Assembly: GCA_004124875.1 (NCBI GenBank)
Contig: SCKJ01000003.1
Location: 329,105 to 393,104, forward strand
Length of the DNA stretch: 64,000 nt
Direction: 5' to 3'
Origin: Fidelibacterota bacterium
GTDB lineage: Bacteria > Fidelibacterota > Marinisomatia > SCGC-AAA003-L08 > TS1B11
Part shown: positions 44,427 through 53,369 of the stretch, piece by piece
Position numbering within the stretch: position 1 is the stretch's first letter
How the letters are laid out: every line of letters begins with the position of its first letter
Notes under the pieces: model-generated
What the model was told of the DNA's origin: nothing
Database searches by the model: none
The model's input: only the letters and a program-made list of their open reading frames with translations
Made by a program: the position numbers and the translations under genes

Positions 44427-45448
44427 ACAGAATTGTTATGGATCGAAATATCCTGAGAAAGATTTTCAATCGGCCGGAATTCGGAGCTCTCGGCGGAGCA
44501 TTGCTGGTGTGGCTGTTCTTCGTTGTGATCGCTGGCGATAAAGGCTTTTTAAGCCTCAGGGGAACCGCCACTTTCCTCGAAGTTGGGGCGGAACTGGGCA
44601 TTCTTGCCGTGGCCGTATCGGCGCTGATGATCGGCGGAGAGTTTGATTTATCCATCGGCTCAACCATTGGGCTGACCGGGATGGCCATGGTGATGCTCAC
44701 GATGGAAGCCGGGGTGCCCCTGCCGCTATCCATGATTATTGCTTTGGCGTTGGCCCTGGCCATTGGGTTTGTGAACGGTTACATTGTGGTGCAGTCCGGC
44801 CTGCCGTCCTTCATCGTGACCTTGGGCACCCTGTTCATTATTCGAGGGTCAACCATTGGCATTACGCGCATGATAACCGGGCGCACTCAAGTAGGCGGAC
44901 TGGACGAGGCGGCCGGATACGAAGTCATGCGGCTGCTCCTGGCCAGTGACATTCGCGTGGGAGGCGTCGGGTTCTCAGTTTCAATCGTCTGGTGGCTGGT
45001 GATCGCTGCCCTAGCCACCCTCATACTGCGGCGCACTCAGTTTGGCAACTGGATTTTCGCCGTGGGCGGATCGTTTCACAGCGCCCGCATGATGGGCGTG
45101 CCGGTACGCAGGGTGAAAATCAAATTGTTCATGGCAACGGCCGTGGCGGCCTGGTTCATCGCCATGATTCAAGCAGTCGCCTTTACCGGCGCCGATGTGT
45201 TGCGTGGGCAGCAGCGGGAGTTTCTGGCCATCATTGCCGTCGTTATCGGCGGTACCTTGCTGACGGGGGGCTACGGTTCGGCCATCGGAGCTGCTCTGGG
45301 AGCGCTTATTTTCGGGATGGTGAGGCAGGGCATTGTCTTCGCCGGAGTTGACGCCGATTGGTTCCAGGTATTTATGGGCGTGGTGCTGCTCGCGGCTGTG
45401 CTGGTCAACACGTTCATCCGTTCAAGAGCGGCAGAGGCAAAGAGTTGA
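44423..45448 (+). CDS. sugar ABC transporter permease (RbsC-like)
   Basis: With ATG 44423 the product has 341 residues and about nine membrane helices. It has the branched-chain/ribose permease look: [40 protein letters not shown], and the cytoplasmic coupling helix around [23 protein letters not shown] 44438 is another possible start. It is coupled at both ends: ATGA with the short frame upstream, and TTGA with the ATPase downstream. Confidence 0.9.
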   Translation: MNRIVMDRNILRKIFNRPEFGALGGALLVWLFFVVIAGDKGFLSLRGTATFLEVGAELGILAVAVSALMIGGEFDLSIGSTIGLTGMAMVMLTMEAGVPLPLSMIIALALALAIGFVNGYIVVQSGLPSFIVTLGTLFIIRGSTIGITRMITGRTQVGGLDEAAGYEVMRLLLASDIRVGGVGFSVSIVWWLVIAALATLILRRTQFGNWIFAVGGSFHSARMMGVPVRRVKIKLFMATAVAAWFIAMIQAVAFTGADVLRGQQREFLAIIAVVIGGTLLTGGYGSAIGAALGALIFGMVRQGIVFAGVDADWFQVFMGVVLLAAVLVNTFIRSRAAEAKS

Positions 45449-46194
45449 GCGAGATCCAAATCCCCCTGTTAAGGACCGAAGGCTTCCACAAGACATTTGG
45501 CTCGGTGGTGGCCTTGAGCGACATTTCGATGGACGTGAGGGCCGGTGAAGTGATGTGCCTGCTGGGCGATAACGGCGCCGGGAAATCGACCCTGATCAAA
45601 ATCCTGTCGGGAGTTCATACGCCGGATCGTGGAAACTATTTTGTCCAGGGCGAAAAGGTCCATTTCAGCACGCCCAAGGATGCCCTGGATCATGGCATCT
45701 CGACCGTCTATCAGGAGTTGGCTATCGTCCCGCTGATGAGCGTCGCCCGCAACTTTTTCCTCGGCTCCGAGCCCACCATCGGGTGGGGGCCGTTCAGGCG
45801 TCTGGATATGGCATTTGCTCATCGCACGGTGTCTGAGGAATTGGCCAAAATGGGGGTCCATCTGGATGACACCTCAAGGCCCGCCTGGACACTTTCAGGT
45901 GGCGAGCGGCAGAGCCTGGCCATTGCCAGATCAATTTTCTTTGGCGCCAAGGTTCTCATTCTGGATGAGCCCACTTCCGCACTGGGCGTCAAGGAAGTGG
46001 CCGTCGTTCTCGAGTACATCGATAAGGCCCGCTCGCAGGGGCTCGGGGTCATCCTTGTGACGCATAACCCCAACCACGCGTACGATATTGGCGACCGGTT
46101 CACCATTCTACATCATGGCCAAAACTACGGCACCTTCAGGAAAGACGAAATGAGCCTGGACCAGATGGTGGCCATGATGGGAGGGCTGGCATGA
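45445..46194 (+). CDS. sugar ABC transporter ATPase, single nucleotide-binding domain
   Basis: I place the start at TTG 45445, overlapping the permease stop, because the domain begins [20 protein letters not shown]; an ATG at 45358 would lie deep inside the permease. The 249 residues contain Walker [10 protein letters not shown], signature [13 protein letters not shown], Walker [11 protein letters not shown] and the switch histidine VTHNP. Ribose- and inositol-type ATPases are usually duplicated (about 500 residues); here there is one domain, so it should work as a homodimer. Confidence 0.9.
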   Translation: MSEIQIPLLRTEGFHKTFGSVVALSDISMDVRAGEVMCLLGDNGAGKSTLIKILSGVHTPDRGNYFVQGEKVHFSTPKDALDHGISTVYQELAIVPLMSVARNFFLGSEPTIGWGPFRRLDMAFAHRTVSEELAKMGVHLDDTSRPAWTLSGGERQSLAIARSIFFGAKVLILDEPTSALGVKEVAVVLEYIDKARSQGLGVILVTHNPNHAYDIGDRFTILHHGQNYGTFRKDEMSLDQMVAMMGGLA

Positions 46195-46268
46195 ACTCCG
46201 CACCTGCCGCCGCTCATGCAGTGAGCGTAATAACGACTGATGATGCAAGGGAAACCGCGAATGACTAG
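46191..46268 (+). CDS. 25-codon upstream reading frame coupling to the OPA transporter
   Basis: ATG 46191 overlaps the ATPase TGA (ATGA). The frame encodes [20 protein letters not shown] and five more residues and ends at TAG 46266-46268, just past the transporter ATG at 46261. It is the second such short frame in the operon (see 44370) and would let ribosomes terminate on the transporter start. A function as a peptide is not suggested. Confidence 0.35.
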   Translation: MNSAPAAAHAVSVITTDDARETAND

Positions 46269-47613
46269 TCCGTTCAGATTTTTTGCCACAGGGGCAGACA
46301 TACCCGTCATCGAGGATAAGGCGACGGTAGATTCCTTATACAAAAAATATCGCTGGCGGGTCATTCTGGTAACGACCTTGGGTTATGGCTTTGCCTACCC
46401 GCTGCGGCTCGCCATGTCCATCGTCAAAAAGCCCCTCCTGGATGCGGAAATATTCACCGCCAGTGAATTGGGCATGATCGGATCGGCTTTTTTTTATGTC
46501 TATGCAGTAGCCAAACTGACCAACGGTTTTCTGGCTGATCATGCCAACATCAAACGCTTTTTTGCCCTGGGGGTGCTTATATCAGCTATTATGAATCTGT
46601 TTATGGGCTGGTCGACCATATTATGGGTCTGGATAGTATTATGGGGCTTGAATGGTTGGTTTCAGGGATTTGGCGCGCCATCCGGAGCGGTGGGGCTTTC
46701 CAACTGGTTCAGCAACCGCGAGCGAGGTCGTTACTATGGCATCTGGAGCACGGCCCACTCTCTGGGCGAGGGCCTAACCTTCATTGTCGTGGCGCCATTG
46801 GTCAGTTTTTTTGGTTGGCAGGCAGGATTTTGGGGTCCCGGCCTCTTCGGTATCGTTACCGCTTTCGGGATATATACCTTCCTGGTAGACCGTCCGCAAA
46901 CCTTGGGCCTGCCATCCGTGGCAGATTGGAGAAACGATCACGCACAGTCCGATTCGGGTGATCAGCAAGAGGCGCAGGAGACACGCCAGTTGCAGCTGTC
47001 AGTCTTAAAAATGCCGGCCATCTGGGTGCTTGGCCTCGCGAGCGCCACCATGTACATCACGCGCTATGCCGTGAACAGTTGGGGCATACTCTATTTACAG
47101 GAGGCCCGGGGGTTCACGTTAATTCAGGCCGGCGGCCTGATCGGGATTAGCACTATAGCAGCCCTATTCGGTTCCGTGGCCTATGGTTTTATTTCGGACA
47201 AACTATTTGCTGCCCGGCGACCGCCAGTCAACTTAATTTTTGCGCTGTTGGAGGTCATCGCGCTCCTGATCATATTTTACGGTCCTGTGGAATATCCCGG
47301 CCTGCTCACTGCTGCATTTATTCTCTATGGGTTCACACTCAGCGGCATTCTGGCGTCGCTGGGTGGCCTGTTTGCCATCGATATATCGCCCAAGAAAGTT
47401 GCCGGGGCCGCCATGGGCATCATCGGCATATTCAGCTATATTGGTGCGGGCATCCAGGAACAAATCAGCGGTGTTCTTATTGAAGGGGGAACGACCCTTG
47501 TAGAGGGCGTGACTGTCTACGACTTCAGCACAGTGATACCGTTCTGGATCGGCAGCTCCATTGTCTCGCTCCTGCTGGCATCTTCCTTATGGCGGATCAG
47601 GGTGAAAGCATAG
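46261..47613 (+). CDS. MFS transporter of the organophosphate:phosphate antiporter (GlpT/UhpT) type
   Basis: The 450-residue protein has about twelve membrane helices. The N-terminal YKKYRWRVILVTTLGYGFAY and FYVYAVAKLTNGFLAD, the NGWFQGFGAPSGAVGLSNWF segment and GRYYGIWSTAHSLGEG are typical of the GlpT/UhpT/PgtP family, which exchanges organic phosphates for inorganic phosphate. In this locus it could import an inositol phosphate or glycerophosphoinositol, or export a product. An upstream in-frame start at 46240 is possible. Confidence 0.85.
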   Translation: MTSPFRFFATGADIPVIEDKATVDSLYKKYRWRVILVTTLGYGFAYPLRLAMSIVKKPLLDAEIFTASELGMIGSAFFYVYAVAKLTNGFLADHANIKRFFALGVLISAIMNLFMGWSTILWVWIVLWGLNGWFQGFGAPSGAVGLSNWFSNRERGRYYGIWSTAHSLGEGLTFIVVAPLVSFFGWQAGFWGPGLFGIVTAFGIYTFLVDRPQTLGLPSVADWRNDHAQSDSGDQQEAQETRQLQLSVLKMPAIWVLGLASATMYITRYAVNSWGILYLQEARGFTLIQAGGLIGISTIAALFGSVAYGFISDKLFAARRPPVNLIFALLEVIALLIIFYGPVEYPGLLTAAFILYGFTLSGILASLGGLFAIDISPKKVAGAAMGIIGIFSYIGAGIQEQISGVLIEGGTTLVEGVTVYDFSTVIPFWIGSSIVSLLLASSLWRIRVKA

Positions 47614-47675
47614 CCCGGTGATAAAAAATTATTGAAACCATGGCCAGAAAAATTGCTGTATAAGGAATAAGCGAA

Positions 47676-48740
47676 ATGTCTACGTCGAAAATGCAACAGA
47701 CCAGCGAAATGGGCAGCGAGTGGTGGAACGACTCCAACAACCATGTGGAACTGCAGGAAGCCGTTGACCAGGGGGCGACAGGCGCGACCTCAAACCCGGT
47801 CATCACCCTCGGAACCGTGAAGCAACTCCCTGATGTCTGGATGCCGGTGCTGGACCAGCTCATCAAGGATAATCCGGCCCGGACAGAGGATGAGATCGCC
47901 TGGAAATTGAACGACCTGGTTGCCACGCGGGGCGCGAAAGTTCTCGAGCCCGTCTATGATCGAACGAACGGCGCCCAAGGAAAAATTTCACTGCAAGTGG
48001 ATCCCAGGTACTACCGGGACGCCGGCCGCATGGTTGAGCACGCTTTGCACCTGGCGAGTCTGGCGCCCAACGCAGCCATTAAATGCCCCCTGGTTCCCGC
48101 CGGAATCGAGGCGCTGGAGGAGCTGACAGCCAAAGGGATCAGTATCAATGCGACGGTCAGTTTTTCGGTGCCACAGGCGCTAGCCGCAGCGGAAGCGGTA
48201 GAAAAAGGCTGGCAGCGGGCAGAGGCGTCCGGTATCGACACATCAACTTTGACGCCCTACATCACCATCATGGTGGGCCGGATTGACGATCATCTCAGAA
48301 ACGTGATGGCCCTGGAAAATATTACTATCGACCCGGGATATCTGAATTGGGCGAGCATTGCCATTTTCAAACGGGCGTACACCATTTTTCAGGAGCGGGG
48401 CTACAAGGCCAAACTACTCTCAGCGGCCATCAGATGCCACTTCCATTGGTCGGAATTTGTTGGCGGCCGTGTGGTGATCAGCATGCCCTATAAATGGTGG
48501 AATCAATTCAATACCTCCTCCATCGAAGTGGCCCATAAAATTGACGAACCGGTGCCGGAAGAAATTATCGCGGAGCTACAGTTAAAGTTCGTCGACTTTG
48601 GCCGGGCCTTTGAACCGGACGGCATGGATGTCTCTGAGTTCGAAAGTTTCGGTCCCACAGTAGCGACTGTGCGCCAGTTCCTGGGTGGATCCGCCGAGCT
48701 GGCGGGCATTGTCAGAGAACGCATTTTAGAATTAGGTTGA
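47676..48740 (+). CDS. transaldolase family protein, candidate keto-acid-splitting enzyme
   Basis: The 354-residue product is a class-I aldolase-fold transaldolase: ATSNPVITLG near the N-terminus, the Schiff-base lysine in NAAIKCPLVPAGIEAL, SINATVSFSVPQALAAAEA, and YITIMVGRIDDHLRNV. AAGGAA lies 10 bp upstream of the ATG. It sits just before iolB, where an IolJ-type aldolase would be expected. Transaldolases move a dihydroxyacetone unit between ketoses and aldehydes. Here it could cleave 2-deoxy-5-keto-gluconate, whose far end is a ketose, giving malonate semialdehyde and, with glyceraldehyde-3-phosphate, fructose-6-phosphate. That role is my inference. Confidence 0.9.
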   Translation: MSTSKMQQTSEMGSEWWNDSNNHVELQEAVDQGATGATSNPVITLGTVKQLPDVWMPVLDQLIKDNPARTEDEIAWKLNDLVATRGAKVLEPVYDRTNGAQGKISLQVDPRYYRDAGRMVEHALHLASLAPNAAIKCPLVPAGIEALEELTAKGISINATVSFSVPQALAAAEAVEKGWQRAEASGIDTSTLTPYITIMVGRIDDHLRNVMALENITIDPGYLNWASIAIFKRAYTIFQERGYKAKLLSAAIRCHFHWSEFVGGRVVISMPYKWWNQFNTSSIEVAHKIDEPVPEEIIAELQLKFVDFGRAFEPDGMDVSEFESFGPTVATVRQFLGGSAELAGIVRERILELG

Positions 48741-48819
48741 TCGTTAAGAGGCATGGTCCAGGCATGATAAACGGGTCTCTTTAATGCACTTAACCGCTAA
48801 TGACGGGATTTGATCAAAC

Positions 48820-49587
48820 ATGGGCATGATTACGACTTATCGGGACCGGGAGTTTGCAGATGGCTACAATGACTATGCTCCCCTGGAGGAAGAGACCGGC
48901 ATAAAGTTCCAAATTCTGGTGCTGGAGGGACACAGAACTGAGACCCTGCATTCCAAAGACCGGGAGATGGCCATCCTGGTCATTGAAGGTCAAGGGAGCC
49001 TTTCGGTAAACGGCCAGGCGGAAACCTTCAACAGGGCCAACTGGATTGACCAAAATCCGGTTGTCGCCCATTTGCCTGCAGGGGCAGAGGCTACGATTAC
49101 AACAGAAAACCGCTCCAGGTTTGCGGTGATTACAACGGCGAATGACCAGCACTTTGACGCCAGGATTTACACGACCGGCGATATTGATGTCGAGCACCGG
49201 GGCAAGGATATTCTGGATGGCACCTGTTACCGGTTGGTGCGGTTGGCCTTCGATGGCACGATAGCTCCCCCCAACGCCAAACTGGTTTTGGGTGAGGTGT
49301 TGAATTTTCCTGGCAAATGGAGCAGTTATCCACCTCACCATCACGTGCAGGCGGAGATTTATTACTACGAGTTTTCCAGCAAGGATGGATACGGCCATGG
49401 TGAACTTGGGGATGAGGTCTACAAAATCAAGCATCAGGACATTTTGAAAATCACCGATGCGAGGGATCACAGCCAGGTATCTGCCCCCGGCTATTATATG
49501 TACTATATATGGGTGATCCGACATATGGATGGCGCGCCCTATGCGGGGTTCGAGTACACCAAGCCTTACGACAAGTTGCTGCAATAA
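48820..49587 (+). CDS. iolB: 5-deoxy-glucuronate isomerase
   Basis: IolB converts 5-deoxy-D-glucuronate to 2-deoxy-5-keto-D-gluconate. The 255-residue double-cupin protein has the metal site in FPGKWSSYPPHHH, followed by AEIYYYEFSSKDGYG and an RHMDGAPYAGFEY C-terminus, all typical of the IolB/KduI family. It follows the transaldolase by 79 bp, with no strong ribosome-binding site. Confidence 0.95.
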   Translation: MGMITTYRDREFADGYNDYAPLEEETGIKFQILVLEGHRTETLHSKDREMAILVIEGQGSLSVNGQAETFNRANWIDQNPVVAHLPAGAEATITTENRSRFAVITTANDQHFDARIYTTGDIDVEHRGKDILDGTCYRLVRLAFDGTIAPPNAKLVLGEVLNFPGKWSSYPPHHHVQAEIYYYEFSSKDGYGHGELGDEVYKIKHQDILKITDARDHSQVSAPGYYMYYIWVIRHMDGAPYAGFEYTKPYDKLLQ

Positions 49588-49614
49588 CGTCATGACCCCC
49601 ATAAGAGGCCACTG

Positions 49615-51003
49615 ATGGGCCGGAAGTCCCCTTACAGCGCGCGCCATTTTCTTTATTTTTTTCCCTTCCTGTTCATCATCGGATGCAGCGCAAAAGATGT
49701 TGGCGCCACCGAAGAAGTTGTGGCGGTTGTTAACGGCGTGTCCATTAGTCGCCGCGATCTGATACACAGGTTCGAGCTGACACCATTAGTCGGGAACAAA
49801 GGTCCGGGAGACAAGCACGAGCGGGTCTTGAATATAATGATTGATGAACTGGTGGTGAGCCAATGGGTCGATCGGGAAGGAGTCGTTTTGCCTGGCGGCT
49901 ATCATAGAGCGATCGAGTTCATCACCGAGCAAGCCTCTATCAGGGAACTGTTCCGCCAGCGGTTTGAGAATCTGCCCGCAGTGGATTCAGGCCTGATAGT
50001 TCAGGCCGTGGGAAAATCGAGCAGGGAACTGACCATACAGACGATCTTCACGGAATCCCCAATCATTTCCATGAGTTGGGGGGAGACGACCCATAACGGG
50101 GAGACCTTCACGAAGCTTTTGGCAGGATCGGGCGATCATCCTGAGATACATATCAGCCAGTCGATATTTCATTGGGGAGATGGGAATGTACCTGAAAAGA
50201 TAGAGGCGCTGGCCTACGGAATGGAACTCGATGAGGTGTCAGCTGTGGTGCCCGTCAACCGCGGTTTTGCGATGATTAAACTCATCGGCATGGAGCGGGA
50301 ACTGATCATGACTGAATCCAGTTATTCGGGGAAATGGCTGGCAGCCAAAAAGCAGCTCAGAGCCAGAAGGGAAAACCGGGAGGGCCAAAAGTACCTTGCT
50401 AAAATAATGAAAAACATAGATATAACCCAAAGGGCCGCGGGATTTCAGGAAGTGGCGCAGTATCTTGAGCAGCAGCTTCAGGACCAGCCGGACCAGCCGG
50501 AGGATGAGGCTGCTGTCAGAATGGATGAGACACCTTTTTTGCCTGAGTATAATTTGGCGATGACCGTAGTGGAAACTCCGGATTTTATCTGGACCGGTGA
50601 AGATGTTCTCCTTTTGTTAAGAAAATACAATTATCAACTGCCCGCCAATGAGCCTGATGCTTTCCGCCGCAAACTTACGGGGTTTCTGAAAGGCGCCGTT
50701 CGCGACCATTACTTAAGTGAGCGAGCCAAGCGGCTGGATATGGGATCAAACGAGCGCGTTAAAAGCGACACCCGGCAGTGGTCGCGTCATTTCCAATTTA
50801 GAGTGGGAATCCACGCGATGTTGCAAAGCGACACGAGCTCCGCGGTCGCAGGCAAAATAGCCAGCCTTAGAGAATCTGCGGCGATTCTGGTCCATAATGA
50901 TATCCTGGAGCAAATCGAATTTACCAGAATACCGATGCTGGCCTATTGGAATAGCGATATTGCCGGCTTTCTGGCCGTGCCCCCATTGATCGAAATACAA
51001 TAG
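49615..51003 (+). CDS. PpiC/SurA-like lipoprotein
   Basis: The 462-residue product has a lipoprotein signal (FFPFLFIIGCSAK). A SurA-N-like domain follows (VVAVVNGVSISRRDLIHRFE), with a parvulin-like middle region around residues 165-225 (HPEIHISQSIFHWGDGNV, FAMIKLIGME) and a helical C-terminal part. Such proteins fold outer-membrane or secreted proteins in the periplasm. Located 27 bp after iolB, it may serve the outer-membrane proteins of the same island. Prolyl isomerase activity cannot be judged. Confidence 0.72.
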   Translation: MGRKSPYSARHFLYFFPFLFIIGCSAKDVGATEEVVAVVNGVSISRRDLIHRFELTPLVGNKGPGDKHERVLNIMIDELVVSQWVDREGVVLPGGYHRAIEFITEQASIRELFRQRFENLPAVDSGLIVQAVGKSSRELTIQTIFTESPIISMSWGETTHNGETFTKLLAGSGDHPEIHISQSIFHWGDGNVPEKIEALAYGMELDEVSAVVPVNRGFAMIKLIGMERELIMTESSYSGKWLAAKKQLRARRENREGQKYLAKIMKNIDITQRAAGFQEVAQYLEQQLQDQPDQPEDEAAVRMDETPFLPEYNLAMTVVETPDFIWTGEDVLLLLRKYNYQLPANEPDAFRRKLTGFLKGAVRDHYLSERAKRLDMGSNERVKSDTRQWSRHFQFRVGIHAMLQSDTSSAVAGKIASLRESAAILVHNDILEQIEFTRIPMLAYWNSDIAGFLAVPPLIEIQ

Positions 51004-51053
51004 CTTGTTTATGATCCATCGCAAGCCTAACAAATGTCGGAAGGAGAAACCCG

Positions 51054-51986
51054 GTGAAACGTTTTCCAGGAAGTATTATAGCGGTCATGTTGTTGCTGAA
51101 TCATTGCTCGGTCGACGATAGCCGAGCCCAGAAGGAAGCTTCCGGCGAGGTGCGGGCCAAATTCGCTCAGTTGACGAAAAACACGGTTTACGATCTGGTA
51201 AGCGAAATTGAAATCAAATTCGATACCTACCATACTCAAGGAATTTTGAAAATTGATGAGTACTATTACCTCAGCGCCGTCGAGGTAACGGAGGACCGTG
51301 TAAAACTTGAGCAACCGGACAAGGATGGGTACACTCGAACGGCGGGCAAGGGCCTTGGGCATCTGTTCAAAATTGATGCAGATGGCAACCTGGTTAAAGA
51401 TCTGGTGCTGCTGGACGGGGGCATGTATCACCCCAGTGGCATTGATTTTGACGGCACCCACATTTGGATCGCATTGGCGGCCTACAGGCGCCACAGTGAG
51501 GCCAAGATATACAAAGTGGACATTGAGCAGCTGGAGGCGGAGGAGATGTTCAGTGTGTCCGACCACATCGGGGGTCTGGTTTATGACCGGGACGCGAATC
51601 TCCTGTACGGGCTGAGCTGGGGGTCGCGCACGATTTATTGCTGGACACCCGAGGGTACGGAGCAATATCGATACGATAATCCCAGCCATTACGTCGATTT
51701 TCAAGATGCCAAATATGTTGGCGCGAATATGATGATCGCGAGTGGAAAGAATAATTTGAACTTTGGCGTCAACGATCAGATAGAAGTTAGAGAGATCGGC
51801 GGAATGGCCCTCATTGATTTGGCCACCGGCAAGATTATTCACGCGGTGCCTGTCATGATCTCCCAAGGTGATGGCGCCATTATCACGCGCAATCCCATGG
51901 ATGTGGAGCTAAGGGATGGGAAATTGACTTTCTATTTTGCGCCTGAGGATAATCAAACCACCATTTATGTTTACCAGGCGCAGTAG
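51054..51986 (+). CDS. exported DUF6454-like beta-propeller protein
   Basis: GTG 51054, preceded by AAGGAGAAA, starts a 310-residue exported protein (IIAVMLLLNHCS as a hydrophobic or lipid-anchor signal). The rest is strand-rich with repeated short motifs such as LFKIDADGNLVKDL, MYHPSGIDFDGTHIWIALAA, AKIYKVDIEQL and GLVYDRDANLLYGLSWGSRT, consistent with a propeller of the DUF6454 type. Function unknown; the last intact gene of this operon before the iolA remnant. Confidence 0.7.
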   Translation: MKRFPGSIIAVMLLLNHCSVDDSRAQKEASGEVRAKFAQLTKNTVYDLVSEIEIKFDTYHTQGILKIDEYYYLSAVEVTEDRVKLEQPDKDGYTRTAGKGLGHLFKIDADGNLVKDLVLLDGGMYHPSGIDFDGTHIWIALAAYRRHSEAKIYKVDIEQLEAEEMFSVSDHIGGLVYDRDANLLYGLSWGSRTIYCWTPEGTEQYRYDNPSHYVDFQDAKYVGANMMIASGKNNLNFGVNDQIEVREIGGMALIDLATGKIIHAVPVMISQGDGAIITRNPMDVELRDGKLTFYFAPEDNQTTIYVYQAQ

Positions 51987-52096
51987 TTACCGGCTGAGGG
52001 ATTCAGCAACAGACGCCGTGCGATGAGAGCGTCCCCCGTTTCACTCCCGATTATCAAGCCGGGCGCTGACCATCAATGATAGCAAGCTGAAGCGGC

Positions 52097-52303
52097 ATGC
52101 CGATCCCGAAAATTTATCATTACATCGATGGAGAGTTACGCCAGGCCGGCAACCGGGGCTTTCTGGCAGTTGAACTGCCGGGCGCGGTCATCGCCGAGGT
52201 GCCCTTATCGACAAAGTTGGAGGCGGAGCGGGCCGTCGAATCCGTCGCCCGGGCATGCCTTGTCTGTCGCCAGGCGTCAGCATCCGGCCGCGCTGAACCG
52301 TGA
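52097..52303 (+). pseudogene. iolA: truncated N-terminus of malonate-semialdehyde dehydrogenase (IolA-like)
   Basis: The 68-codon frame begins MPIPKIYHYIDGELRQAG and continues GAVIAEVPLSTKLEAERAVE, matching the N-terminus of methylmalonate/malonate-semialdehyde dehydrogenases (KxYxYIDGE, then VIAEVPLST and an xxxRAVE helix). It then stops at TGA, where a full enzyme has about 490 residues, and the next gene follows 48 bp later. It therefore looks like a deletion remnant of the last inositol-pathway enzyme. Confidence 0.6.
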
Positions 52304-52351
52304 CTTAAGGCGCCGGCGCGGCTCATGGAAAACCAGACGGAGATATGACGC

Positions 52352-53233
52352 ATGTGGGTGAAAGAGATACGTAAGTATTCCTTTGCGGCAGTGGTTTTGC
52401 CGTTGTTTCTCGTGGCCTGGTCCGCCTGCATGCCGATGGTGGCAGAGCGCACTCGGCTCATCGCCTCCGAGCCGGTACCTCTCCTGCATGCGCATGCCCA
52501 CAATGACTACCAGCACACCCGGCCTTTGCACGACGCCCTCCAACGGGGTTTCACGATCGTCGAGGTCGACATCTTCCTCGTAGACGGTGAGCTGCTGGTG
52601 GCCCATCATCTGGAAGACGTGCAGCAGGATCGGATTCTGACCGCACTTTATCTCACGCCATTACGTGAGCGCATTCACCAAAATGGTGGGCAGGTCTACC
52701 GGGGAGGGCCGCAGTTTTGGCTGCTGATCGACATCAAATCGGAGGCTGAGGCGACCTATGCAGCCCTGCGCAAGGAGCTGGCACAATATGCCGACATCCT
52801 GGCGACCTACGGCCCGGCTGGTGGGGAGCAAGGCCCGGTGGCAGTCATCATCTCCGGCAATCGCCCTCGTAAAACGATGGAAAACGAAGATTTCCGTTAC
52901 GCGGTCTACGATGGCAGGCTCGAAGACCTGGGCGCGGGCGCTCCGGCGGAATTCATCCCGCTTATCAGCGATCAATGGGACACCTACTTCACCTGGACAG
53001 GCGAGGGGCCCATGCCGGAGGATGAACGCGAGCGGCTGCAAAATATAGTTGCCATGGCCCACGAGGAAGGGCGGCGAGTGCGCTTCTGGAACACGCCCGA
53101 TGACCCCGGCGCCGCCCGCGAGGAGATCTGGCGCGCGCTGATGGCCGCGGACGTTGATCTGATCGGCACGGACGATCTGGAAGGATTACAGCGATTCCTT
53201 CTCGATTACACGCTCGATTTGCCCAAAAAGTAA
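52352..53233 (+). CDS. exported PLC/glycerophosphodiesterase-like protein (AIM6 type)
   Basis: The 293-residue product has a signal region (YSFAAVVLPLFLVAWSACMP, possibly lipidated). Its PI-PLC-like TIM barrel begins LLHAHAHNDYQHTRPLHDAL, continues FTIVEVDIFLVDGELLVAHH (metal-binding Glu/Asp and second catalytic His), QFWLLIDIKSEAEATYAAL, and ends IGTDDLEGLQRFLLD. The family cleaves phosphodiesters. At the end of an inositol locus, release of inositol phosphate or inositol from phosphoinositides or glycerophosphoinositol is an attractive but unproven role. Confidence 0.82.
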   Translation: MWVKEIRKYSFAAVVLPLFLVAWSACMPMVAERTRLIASEPVPLLHAHAHNDYQHTRPLHDALQRGFTIVEVDIFLVDGELLVAHHLEDVQQDRILTALYLTPLRERIHQNGGQVYRGGPQFWLLIDIKSEAEATYAALRKELAQYADILATYGPAGGEQGPVAVIISGNRPRKTMENEDFRYAVYDGRLEDLGAGAPAEFIPLISDQWDTYFTWTGEGPMPEDERERLQNIVAMAHEEGRRVRFWNTPDDPGAAREEIWRALMAADVDLIGTDDLEGLQRFLLDYTLDLPKK

Positions 53234-53345
53234 TGGGGATGCCAGTATGGGCGGCGGGGGCCGTAATGGGTCGCGCGACGGTCTATCCCGCGTAATCAGT
53301 CAACCGGCTGATGCGGCGGGAACTCCTGTCCAGGGCGTGAACAAG

Positions 53346-53361
53346 CCCCTCAAACGAGGGG
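53346..53361 (+). terminator. possible terminator between convergent genes
   Basis: CCCCTC-AAAC-GAGGGG forms a perfect 6-bp GC-rich stem, followed on the plus strand by a loosely T-rich stretch (CTCATTATTTC). It lies between the ends of the PLC-like gene and the phosphatase gene, and could serve either. Confidence 0.4.
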
Positions 53362-53369
53362 TGTGCTCA

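Noticed and set aside
48814..49767. Long minus-strand open frame (317 codons) opposite iolB
   Set aside because: It is antisense to a clear iolB, has no recognisable domain and no ribosome-binding site; its length follows from the codon use of iolB.
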